This document shows positions 1 through 5,353 of a stretch of 5,353 nt of DNA, piece after piece. Under the pieces are notes generated by a model. The model saw only the letters and a list, made by a program, of their open reading frames with translations. It made no database searches and was not told the origin of the DNA. The position numbers and the translations under genes are program-made. The stretch is from Deltaproteobacteria bacterium (lineage in GTDB: Bacteria; Myxococcota; Myxococcia; SLRQ01). The DNA lies in contig SKWY01000214.1 of assembly GCA_007128675.1 (NCBI GenBank), forward strand, positions 1-5,353. Reading direction: 5' to 3'. Numbering within the stretch: position 1 is the first letter of the stretch; the number at the start of each line of letters is the position of its first letter.

Positions 1-196
1 GCCGAGTCCGAAAGGTCGTTGCCGTATGAACGACAGCACCCGCGGCGGCGTAGTCGCGATGAATGTCGCTTACCACACTTGGGGCTGTGTCCAGGGCATT
101 CGCGCTCCAAGCGGGCGCGGGGATATCGACTCCACGAACCGACAGTTCGGTGCCCACAGGCCCATCGAGCAAGACGATTTGTCGTTTGTTGCTCAC
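1..196 (-). CDS. Homocysteine S-methyltransferase, N-terminal part (runs off left edge)
   Basis: This is the first 65 codons of an enzyme that transfers a methyl group (from S-methylmethionine or S-adenosylmethionine in characterised members) to homocysteine, giving methionine in the cytoplasm. Hallmarks visible are the barrel-opening strand VLLDGPVGTEL (residues 8-18), WSANAL (30-35), the helix DIHRDYAAAGA (44-54) and TTFRT (60-64). The tryptophan-containing WSA stretch favours the stand-alone MmuM-like family over MetH. Family members are about 300 residues, so roughly four fifths, including the zinc-binding cysteines, lies outside the window. The start is the GTG at 194-196. In this frame there is no ATG, GTG or TTG between it and the in-frame stops at 302-307, and family homology begins about seven residues in. 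The ribosome site is weak: GGGAAAGGG lies 11 nt upstream and GAGG 2 nt upstream. It is transcribed away from nfnA. The family call is firm; the methyl donor cannot be told. Confidence 0.85.
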   Translation of the reverse strand, partial: MSNKRQIVLLDGPVGTELSVRGVDIPAPAWSANALDTAPSVVSDIHRDYAAAGAVVHTATTFRTR

Positions 197-644
197 CGCC
201 TCGAAGACCCTTTCCCGCGGCCATGCAGGTGGAAAGAACGATTGACCAAACCAGGGCGCCCCTGTGCATCGCTCGAGCTTTGAAAGATGAAGATGGGCAG
301 GCTATCAGCCACTCCTTTTTCGATCCAGGCGGGTCCGCCTAGATGGATTCCCTCCACCTCGAAATCGGCGCCGTGATGGACTCCTTTCAGAGAATAGAGG
401 TTTGGCTCGTACCGTCTTGGAGTGCGAGAAAGAAAGCATTCAGCGAGGAATGCTAGGGCACAGTCGAGAGTCCTGGCGATGAAGCAGCTGATGCCGTATG
501 TTCCCGGGCGGCTCAGTCCGGGTCCTAATGGCAAGCTTCCGGCATCCCATGACGACCCCGGGCATAGGCATCCCGGTTTCACGGGTCCGGCCCGAGGCGC
601 AGGGAACAGAACTAACTCCAAAACCCCGTCGAGTACGCACAATC
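197..644. other. Divergent intergenic spacer
   Basis: This 448-nt stretch lies between the divergently read methyltransferase and nfnA genes, so it should hold both promoters and leaders. I could not pick out a convincing -35/-10 pair on either strand. Visible structure is a 7-bp hairpin at 435-454, an 8-bp direct repeat GGCATCCC at 541-548 and 567-574, two CCCGGG palindromes (503-508, 557-562), and a 5-bp stem CCGGG/CCCGG at 558-562 and 572-576. Minus-strand frames are open through much of it, but they lack a good start codon and a recognisable domain, and one I tallied by eye has a third-position GC near 59%, apparently lower than in the clear genes. I found no riboswitch core I could defend. 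Confidence 0.6.
426..454 (-). terminator. Hairpin with T-rich tail, possible terminator or attenuator
   Basis: On the minus strand, AGCATTC and GAATGCT (448-454 and 435-441) form a perfect 7-bp stem around a 6-nt loop, followed directly by TTCTTTCT. This resembles an intrinsic terminator, but the stem has only three G:C pairs and the T tract is broken by C. It sits about 240 nt upstream of the methyltransferase start in the same direction. It could therefore attenuate that transcript, end an unseen minus-strand RNA, or be chance. Confidence 0.25.
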
Positions 645-1481
645 ATGTACAAGATAATCGAGAAGAAGGACCTTACCGAGGTCACGAAGCTCTTCGTGGT
701 AGATGCACCTCATGTTGCCAGAAACGCTCTTCCCGGCCACTTCGTGATCGTGAGGGTGGACGAGAAGGGGGAGCGGATACCTCTAACCATCGCCGACTTC
801 GACAAGAAGAGGGGCACCGTGACCATAGTGGTTCAGGAGGTTGGATATACCTCCGCGTTGCTCAATCGGCTGGGTGCCGGTGATTCGATAATCGACTTTG
901 CCGGCCCTCTTGGAAAAGAGGCTCCCATGCGCCAAGACGGATCCGTCGCGCTTCTGGGTGGGGGCTTCGGAGTCGCGCCAATCTACCCGATCGCCAAGGA
1001 GCTGAAGCTGAGGGAGGTAAGAGTTACCTCGATCATCGGTGCGCGGAGCAAGGATCTGGTAATCCTCGAGGAAGAGATGAGGAGCGTCTCCGACGAGCTT
1101 CATGTCTGTACAGACGACGGCAGCGCCGGGTTCAAGGGGTTCGTTACCCAGAAGCTGGAGACGCTGGTGGCTAGCGGCTCTTCCTTCGACGAAGCCATCG
1201 CCATCGGTCCCATGCCGATGATGCGCGCGGCGGCCCTTAGCACCAAACCCATGGGACTCAAGACCTGGGTGAGCATGGATCCCATCATGGTGGACGGTAC
1301 GGGAATGTGCGGAGCGTGCCGAATTACGGTTGCGGGAAAGGTGAAGTTCGGCTGCGTGGATGGTCCCTTCTTCGACGCGCAAGATGTGGACTTCGACGAA
1401 GCTTTGCGAAGAAACAGGATCTACAAGCAGCAGGAGAACGAGATCTACGAGCCCTGCCGACGGGGAGGAGAGGCGAGATGA
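645..1481 (+). CDS. nfnA: NfnA-type FAD/NAD-binding, [2Fe-2S] subunit of NADH-dependent ferredoxin:NADP+ oxidoreductase
   Basis: This 278-residue cytoplasmic flavoprotein is the small subunit of the Nfn complex and belongs to the PyrK/sulfide dehydrogenase-like family. In that family it binds FAD and NAD(H) and passes electrons through a [2Fe-2S] cluster to NfnB. Domains in order are a ferredoxin-reductase-like FAD barrel (PGHFV 30-34, RIPLTIAD 44-51, GPLG 87-90), a nucleotide-binding fold (GGGFGVAP 105-112, GARSKDL 132-138, AIGPMPMMR 186-194), and a C-terminal cluster loop with D217, C222, C225 and C237. Aspartate stands where PyrK has its first cysteine, as in true NfnA. The ATG at 645 was chosen because homology begins at MYKIIEK and the length fits the family. 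The frame stays open upstream to an ATG at 498, but those 49 extra residues look noncoding. No strong ribosome site is visible (only GAG at 631-633). The stop overlaps the nfnB start, implying coupled translation of the two subunits. Confidence 0.92.
   Translation: MYKIIEKKDLTEVTKLFVVDAPHVARNALPGHFVIVRVDEKGERIPLTIADFDKKRGTVTIVVQEVGYTSALLNRLGAGDSIIDFAGPLGKEAPMRQDGSVALLGGGFGVAPIYPIAKELKLREVRVTSIIGARSKDLVILEEEMRSVSDELHVCTDDGSAGFKGFVTQKLETLVASGSSFDEAIAIGPMPMMRAAALSTKPMGLKTWVSMDPIMVDGTGMCGACRITVAGKVKFGCVDGPFFDAQDVDFDEALRRNRIYKQQENEIYEPCRRGGEAR
1462..1470 (+). promoter_or_regulatory. Ribosome binding site of nfnB
   Basis: GGGGAGGAG lies inside the last codons of nfnA, 7 nt before the ATG at 1478. 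This strong purine-rich site decides the nfnB start over the in-frame upstream codons reaching back to 1307. Together with the ATGA overlap it points to translational coupling. Confidence 0.8.
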
Positions 1482-2890
1482 GCAAGATCAACCCGAACAG
1501 GGTCCCCATGTCCGAGGAAAACGCGGCGGAGCGGGTGAAGGACTTTCGCGAGGTAGCACACGGCTACAACGAGGAAGAGGTACGAAGGGAAGCGGACCGC
1601 TGCATCCAGTGCAAGAAGCCGAAGTGCGAGGATGGCTGTCCGGTGAAAGTACCGATAAGGGACTTCGTCGCCGCCATCTCCAGAGGCGACGACGCCGAAG
1701 CAATCAGGCTCATCAAGACGACCAATTCTCTTCCCGCCGTCTGCGGCCGCGTCTGCCCTCAAGAAGAGCAATGCGAGAAGATGTGCGTAATCGGAAAGAA
1801 GGGTGACGGAGTATCGATAGGCCGCCTCGAACGCTTCGCGGCCGACTACGAGATGCTCAAAGGGCCGGCGGCGCCCGTAAGAGCTGAGAAGAAAGGACAG
1901 AAGGTCGCCATTGTTGGCTCGGGTCCAGCGGGCCTCACCTGTGCCGGGGACCTAGCGAGAATGGGGTACGACGTAACCGTCTTCGAAGCGCTGCACGCAC
2001 CCGGCGGCGTCCTAATCTATGGCATCCCGGAGTTTCGACTTCCAAACAGCGTCGTCCACTATGAAGTAGAGAACCTACGCAAGAGCGGCGTGGAGTTTCG
2101 TTCCAACACCGTCATCGGAAAGAGCTTCACTCTCGACGATCTATTCCAGGACGGCTTCGAGGCGATCTTCGTCGGTACGGGAGCCGGCCTCCCCAGGTTC
2201 ATGGGCATACCCGGCGAAAACCTCAACGGTGTCTACTCGGCCAACGAGTTCTTGACGCGCGTGAACCTCATGCGCGCCGACCGCTTCCCTACCAACCACA
2301 CTCCGGTGATGGTGGGAGAAAAGGTGGCTGTCATTGGAGCCGGCAACACGGCCATGGACTCCGCCAGAACGGCCCTGCGCGCCGGGGCAAAGGAAGCCCA
2401 CATTATCTACCGGCGTACGGAAGCGGAGATGACCGCGAGGGTGGAGGAGTATCATCACGCCATCGAAGAAGGAGTCGTCTTCAATTGGCTGACGAACCCA
2501 GTGCGGCTCTTCGGCAACGAGGAGGGCTGGCTCACCTCGATGGAATGCCTTCGAATGGAGCTGGGCGAGCCCGACGATTCCGGGAGGCGCCGGCCCGTGC
2601 CCATAAAGGGTTCCGAGTTCACGATCCAGATCGACAACATGATCCTTGCTCTTGGCACTAGCCCCAACCCCTTGATCCCCAGCAGCGCCCCCGAGGTCGA
2701 GACGAGGTCATGGGGAGGCATCATCGTCGACGAGGAATCGGGCATGACGAGCCGGCCAGGCGTCTTCGCCGGCGGCGACATCGTCACCGGCGCCGCCACG
2801 GTAATCCTCGCGATGGGCGCCGGCAAGACCGCCGCGAATGGGATCGATCGCTACCTGAAGGAAGAGCGTCTGAAGAAGACCCAAAGCTAG
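1478..2890 (+). CDS. nfnB: NfnB-type subunit / NADPH-dependent glutamate synthase small-chain homologue (GltA family)
   Basis: This 470-residue large subunit of the Nfn complex belongs to the GltD/GltA family. In characterised NfnAB it holds the bifurcating FAD, two [4Fe-4S] clusters and the NADP(H) site; the reversible reaction uses NADH plus reduced ferredoxin to reduce two NADP+. The N-terminal domain has C42, C45, C50, C54 and C89, C93, C99, C103. By analogy with dihydropyrimidine dehydrogenase, E118 in GRLERFA may replace a cysteine as ligand of one cluster. The FAD Rossmann motif is VGSGPAGL (146-153), followed by APGGVLIYGIPEFRLP (174-189). The NADPH fold has GAGNTAMD (287-294) and YRR (311-313), and the C-terminal FAD motif is AGGD (431-434). 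The gene is intact and of family length. Its ATG overlaps the nfnA stop by 4 nt, behind a strong ribosome site. No glutamate synthase large subunit is present in the window. With an NfnA partner next door, the Nfn role is more likely than glutamate synthesis. Confidence 0.92.
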   Translation: MSKINPNRVPMSEENAAERVKDFREVAHGYNEEEVRREADRCIQCKKPKCEDGCPVKVPIRDFVAAISRGDDAEAIRLIKTTNSLPAVCGRVCPQEEQCEKMCVIGKKGDGVSIGRLERFAADYEMLKGPAAPVRAEKKGQKVAIVGSGPAGLTCAGDLARMGYDVTVFEALHAPGGVLIYGIPEFRLPNSVVHYEVENLRKSGVEFRSNTVIGKSFTLDDLFQDGFEAIFVGTGAGLPRFMGIPGENLNGVYSANEFLTRVNLMRADRFPTNHTPVMVGEKVAVIGAGNTAMDSARTALRAGAKEAHIIYRRTEAEMTARVEEYHHAIEEGVVFNWLTNPVRLFGNEEGWLTSMECLRMELGEPDDSGRRRPVPIKGSEFTIQIDNMILALGTSPNPLIPSSAPEVETRSWGGIIVDEESGMTSRPGVFAGGDIVTGAATVILAMGAGKTAANGIDRYLKEERLKKTQS

Positions 2891-2955
2891 AGCGCGAGGC
2901 CTTAGGCAACAATCTTCATCGCCCCGCCGTCACTGGACCCGTCGTGCGCTCTTTT
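2889..2955 (+). terminator. Weak terminator-like inverted repeat between convergent genes
   Basis: AGAGCGC (2889-2895, starting in the nfnB stop codon) is exactly complementary to GCGCTCT (2946-2952), which runs into TTT (2953-2955), so a stem followed by four T in all is possible. The 50-nt loop is long for an intrinsic terminator. A smaller alternative, CTCT-TTT-AGAG, lies at 2949-2959. A terminator is expected here because nfnB and the lipoprotein gene converge on a 78-nt gap, but the structure is poor and Rho-dependent termination is equally possible. Confidence 0.25.
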
Positions 2956-2968
2956 AGAGGCGTAGGCT

Positions 2969-4573
2969 CTAGTGCACGGTTATCGTGCCCCGGCTCGTCC
3001 CATCTATCATCAGCTCGAAGGTGCCCGGCGGCAGCCCTCCCGGCAAAGACCAGCCGGCGGAGTAGGTTCCAACACCGTCCACGGAGGTGATGATCGGGTC
3101 TTCGAGCATGTCGTCATCCCCGGCATCGGCTGGAGGATCCCCATCTTCTGGGTCGTCGCTTTCTTCCTCGCCGCCGAGCTGGGAATCGAAGCCGTTGTCT
3201 CCATATGTGCCTGCGTCACAGGCGGCAGCGCAAAACCTGGCGCTTGTGGAAAGCTCGATCCTTCCTCCATCCCCCACTTCGCCTTCGGCATCCAGCATCT
3301 CGAGGCGCGGCTCCGACCAGCAACCGTCGGGCAGCTCTCCCGCGATATGTACGTCTATGGGCCGGCCCGCCTGGACTGGCTCCCATTCCAGGTTCGCGTA
3401 AAGGCCGGAGGTCGCGAGAGCCGCAACGATCGCCTCCGGGGGCAGCGGCAATCTTTCGCAGGCCCCAGGCTGCGCCACAATGACGTCTCTTCCGCTCGGT
3501 ATGCCCTCCACGGTGACCGGCCATCTGCCGGGAGGCACTCCCTCGATCTCGAGCTCGAACTCGATCTCCTTCGAGCGCGTCCCGAGATCGCAATAGGGCT
3601 CGCAGTCACGGACGACGATCTCCACCATGAGCTCATCTTCGTCATGGGACCAGCTCACCTCGTCCACCGCCGCGCAGGGAGAGGGAAGCCAGCCGCGAAC
3701 CGAAAGGGGGATCGCGGCCTCTCCAGGCACCAACGCCGGCGCATGAACGGACCTGACGAGCATATTCTGGAAGCTACAACGAGACATGTCGACGACGGGA
3801 AAAGTGCCTGCCCGAGTTTCGAACACCATCAGAGCCTCTTCTTGCTCGACAGGGCCCAGCTCGTGGAGCACCGTCAAAGGCAAGGCCCAATCAGGACACG
3901 ACTCCCCCTGATCCACGGGGCCACACATCCTGGCCTCCGCCGTCAGGTGAAGCTCGCCGTCCACCAACTGGTGGCTGACCCGCGGCGGTCCATGACAGGG
4001 GGTTGGATGGAGAACCTTCACCAGAACCTCGGCCGAACCTCCCACATAGGTCGTGCCCCGGGGGACGACCTCCATGATCTCCAAGGGCTCGAACTCGCCG
4101 CAGAGGTCCTCTCGCGCGGAGAGGATCGTGACTCGGCGCCGCCACGTTTCATCGACGAGGAAGCTGTGCCGCCCGGCAGACAAACCCGCCACGGTCTGGA
4201 GAGCATCGAAGGTCTTTCCGTCGCCGGGGCAGCTCCCAACCGACCTAGCCGACCAGGTACGCACATCCACATCGTCCCCCTCTACCCAGCCGGAGGACTC
4301 GAACCTCTCGAAACGAGTGCAGGGATCGGGATGAGTACCCCTCATGGTCAGTGTCACCGGCTCGCCGGCAAAATGAACCTCTGGGAGTATTACGTGCTCG
4401 ATTCTGGCGGGCAAGAGTTCCCTAACCTCGCCGCCATCTCCAATGGAACCTTCCATGTCGGAGATGAAAGGACAGCCCAGGCAAGCCAGAAGAGAAGCCA
4501 GAAGAAGGGCGGGAAGCCTTCTCCCATTTCTGGAGCCCAAACAGCTTGCGAACCATGAACCTAGATAGACCAT
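2969..4573 (-). CDS. Predicted lipoprotein with four tandem cysteine-bearing beta-sandwich-like modules
   Basis: I do not recognise the family of this 534-residue protein. The N-terminus has basic residues (R15, R18, R19), a hydrophobic stretch LPALLLASLLA (20-30) and lipobox-like cysteines at C31 (LLAC) or C34 (CLGC), so it is probably lipid-anchored in the envelope. The mature part consists of four divergent repeats, each with a G-x-x-x-x-L/V/I-x-V strand, a PxPC or DGC turn (C85, C193, C300, C418), one or two further cysteines 24-34 residues on (C115; C217/C226; C324/C328; C448/C452) and a closing GLxxG...V strand such as VPPGRWPVTVEG (346-357). Linker cysteines are C158, C266 and C372. 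An Ig-like or other beta-sandwich fold with disulfides is my inference. Residues 467-493 form an acidic insert (14 of 27 are D/E). The ATG at 4571-4573 has GGAGGAG 4 nt upstream and overlaps the upstream barrel gene by 13 nt, so the two are probably co-translated. Confidence 0.85.
   Translation of the reverse strand: MVYLGSWFASCLGSRNGRRLPALLLASLLACLGCPFISDMEGSIGDGGEVRELLPARIEHVILPEVHFAGEPVTLTMRGTHPDPCTRFERFESSGWVEGDDVDVRTWSARSVGSCPGDGKTFDALQTVAGLSAGRHSFLVDETWRRRVTILSAREDLCGEFEPLEIMEVVPRGTTYVGGSAEVLVKVLHPTPCHGPPRVSHQLVDGELHLTAEARMCGPVDQGESCPDWALPLTVLHELGPVEQEEALMVFETRAGTFPVVDMSRCSFQNMLVRSVHAPALVPGEAAIPLSVRGWLPSPCAAVDEVSWSHDEDELMVEIVVRDCEPYCDLGTRSKEIEFELEIEGVPPGRWPVTVEGIPSGRDVIVAQPGACERLPLPPEAIVAALATSGLYANLEWEPVQAGRPIDVHIAGELPDGCWSEPRLEMLDAEGEVGDGGRIELSTSARFCAAACDAGTYGDNGFDSQLGGEEESDDPEDGDPPADAGDDDMLEDPIITSVDGVGTYSAGWSLPGGLPPGTFELMIDGTSRGTITVH
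4484..4573 (-). other. Type II (lipoprotein) signal peptide
   Basis: Codons 1-30 of the lipoprotein gene encode a rather long n-region (19 residues, with an extra cysteine at C11), an 11-residue hydrophobic core and LLA before C31. The first cysteine fits a relaxed lipobox; C34 preceded by CLG fits less well. C31 is followed by L32 and G33, so no aspartate inner-membrane retention signal of the E. coli type is present, which is compatible with transport to the outer membrane. Confidence 0.65.
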
Positions 4574-5353
4574 CGCACTCCTCCGTGAAGCACCTGCCTT
4601 CGGAACGGGAGAGTTTCGCCGGAGAACTCGTTTGCAAACATCTGCGCCTTGAGGACTATCGCAAGACTCTGTGTCACCCGGCGAGTCGCTTGCAGAGCCA
4701 CGCTGTTCTGCCTTTCATCCTCGTCGGCGAGCAAGGAGATGCGGCGAAAGACGTTGCCATCGGGGTAATGGGCCATCTGGAATGCCGCGCTGGCGACCAG
4801 CATCGTCGACTCACCGAAAGCCATTGCTCCGTTCAGGTCCGCACGGCCGCGCAGAACATCCATACCGTCACCGTTGTTACGGCTCGAGGCAACCGTAAGG
4901 CCGCCGGATAGGAGCAAGGGTCCCCTGTAGCGCCAGGACAGCCCTCCCGAGAGCACCTTCTCGACTCGAGGATCCGATACCTCCTGAACGATCACCCCGT
5001 CGGCGGAAGGCAAGAGTCGGTAGGTAACAGAGTCGGGGTGATAGTAACGCAAGGAACCGGCTGCTCGAGCTCCCAGACTATGACGCTCACCCAGAGGCAA
5101 GCTGAAGGAGACACTCGCGTCGGGACCGCCGTAGGAGAACTGCCTGTTCGGCTTGTAGTCTAGGAATGAAGCCCCGAGACGACCATTGACGGACCAGCTC
5201 CCAAAACGCTTGTCCAGCCAGCCCCCCAAGGCTCCCTGTCGGTAGTCACGACGGTTGCATCTGTACCTCGTGGCCATCGGTCCAACAGGCGGCCGGCACG
5301 CAAGGTTCGGGTCTTCATCTACCTCCTGCCAAGGATCTCCCCGCTGCAAACGA
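4561..5353 (-). CDS. Probable outer-membrane beta-barrel protein, C-terminal part (runs off right edge)
   Basis: At least 263 codons are visible and the frame is still open at the right edge, where the last full codon in frame is CGT (5350-5352). The true start is therefore probably outside the window; the TTG at 5347-5349 is possible but has no family support. From about residue 42 (counting from that TTG) the protein is a run of short alternating polar/hydrophobic strands separated by turns rich in G, N, D and P, for example WSVNGRLGASFLDY, HSLGARAAGSLRYY and LLLSGGLTVASS. It ends in VLHGGVRWSI. This pattern is typical of outer-membrane barrels, with about ten or more strands likely here. 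The last residue is isoleucine after a tryptophan two positions back, not the usual terminal phenylalanine. Cysteines occur only near the visible N-terminal end (residues 18 and 30), before the barrel. The stop codon lies 13 nt inside the following lipoprotein gene. No specific porin, TonB-receptor or Slam signature was recognised, so the function is unknown. Confidence 0.7.
   Translation of the reverse strand, partial: RLQRGDPWQEVDEDPNLACRPPVGPMATRYRCNRRDYRQGALGGWLDKRFGSWSVNGRLGASFLDYKPNRQFSYGGPDASVSFSLPLGERHSLGARAAGSLRYYHPDSVTYRLLPSADGVIVQEVSDPRVEKVLSGGLSWRYRGPLLLSGGLTVASSRNNGDGMDVLRGRADLNGAMAFGESTMLVASAAFQMAHYPDGNVFRRISLLADEDERQNSVALQATRRVTQSLAIVLKAQMFANEFSGETLPFRRQVLHGGVRWSI
4578..4584 (-). 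promoter_or_regulatory. Ribosome binding site of the lipoprotein gene
   Basis: On the minus strand GGAGGAG lies 4 nt before the ATG at 4573 and inside the coding sequence for the last residues of the barrel gene. It supports this start and a coupled operon; the spacing is slightly short. Confidence 0.75.

Noticed and set aside
480..620. GC-rich stretch with CCCGGG palindromes and GGCATCCC repeats, considered as a riboswitch or operator
   Set aside because: The stems are at most 5 bp, and I saw no B12 box, SAM core or other conserved aptamer. The repeats are short enough to be chance at this GC content.
498..644. N-terminal extension of nfnA to the ATG at 498
   Set aside because: The 49 extra residues are proline/arginine-rich without family homology, and known NfnA proteins begin at the position of the 645 ATG.
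422..883. Plus-strand open frame of 153 codons
   Set aside because: Its second half runs out of frame across nfnA and its composition is unlike a folded protein.
1307..1477. N-terminal extension of nfnB into nfnA
   Set aside because: It would overlap nfnA by 175 nt in another frame. The ATG at 1478 has a strong ribosome site, an ATGA overlap and family-matching length.
2972..4558. Plus-strand open frame of 528 codons covering nearly the whole lipoprotein gene
   Set aside because: It is the antisense shadow of a GC-biased gene. It has no domain, low-complexity H/R/P-rich composition and no ribosome site, while the opposite strand has a signal peptide, lipobox, ribosome site and regular internal repeats.
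1..5353. CRISPR arrays, insertion sequence ends, tRNA genes and toxin-antitoxin or defence genes
   Set aside because: No regular spacer repeats, transposase motifs, cloverleaf or CCA-end pattern, or recognisable defence domains were seen. The only toxin-like hint, at 193-301, is too weak to call.

Overview
The window looks like chromosomal DNA from a Gram-negative, moderately GC-rich bacterium. The evidence is a lipoprotein with a type II signal peptide encoded directly behind a protein that reads as an outer-membrane beta-barrel, together with dense gene packing and a C/G preference at third codon positions. The acidic, cysteine-rich lipoprotein resembles proteins common in Myxococcota and other former deltaproteobacteria. 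That is only an impression of style, and no lineage marker is present. I see no mobile element, phage gene, CRISPR array, tRNA or rRNA.

Layout. (1) At the left edge, on the minus strand (1-196), is the N-terminal fifth of a homocysteine S-methyltransferase that starts at a GTG and runs off the window. (2) A 448-nt divergent spacer (197-644) separates it from the next gene. It holds one short hairpin with a T-rich tail on the minus strand and open but unconvincing reading frames. (3) A two-gene plus-strand operon (645-2890) encodes both subunits of an NfnAB-type oxidoreductase, joined by an ATGA overlap. (4) A 78-nt convergent spacer (2891-2968) has a weak terminator-like inverted repeat. (5) A minus-strand pair (2969 to the right edge) encodes the C-terminal part of an outer-membrane barrel protein and then, overlapping by 13 nt, a 534-residue lipoprotein.

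How the genes work together. NfnA and NfnB form one cytoplasmic flavin/iron-sulfur enzyme. In characterised members it couples NADH and reduced ferredoxin to NADP+ by electron bifurcation or confurcation; some relatives are annotated as sulfide dehydrogenase or as glutamate synthase small chain. The methyltransferase belongs to methionine synthesis or recycling and has no obvious functional link to Nfn beyond sharing the divergent spacer. The barrel/lipoprotein pair looks like a cell-envelope module with translational coupling; its function is not recognisable.

The least explained content is the lipoprotein. It is built from four divergent tandem modules of about 107 residues with a regular cysteine pattern, and the last module carries a strongly acidic insert. 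This pair is the best candidate here for something undescribed, but the sequence alone does not show a function.
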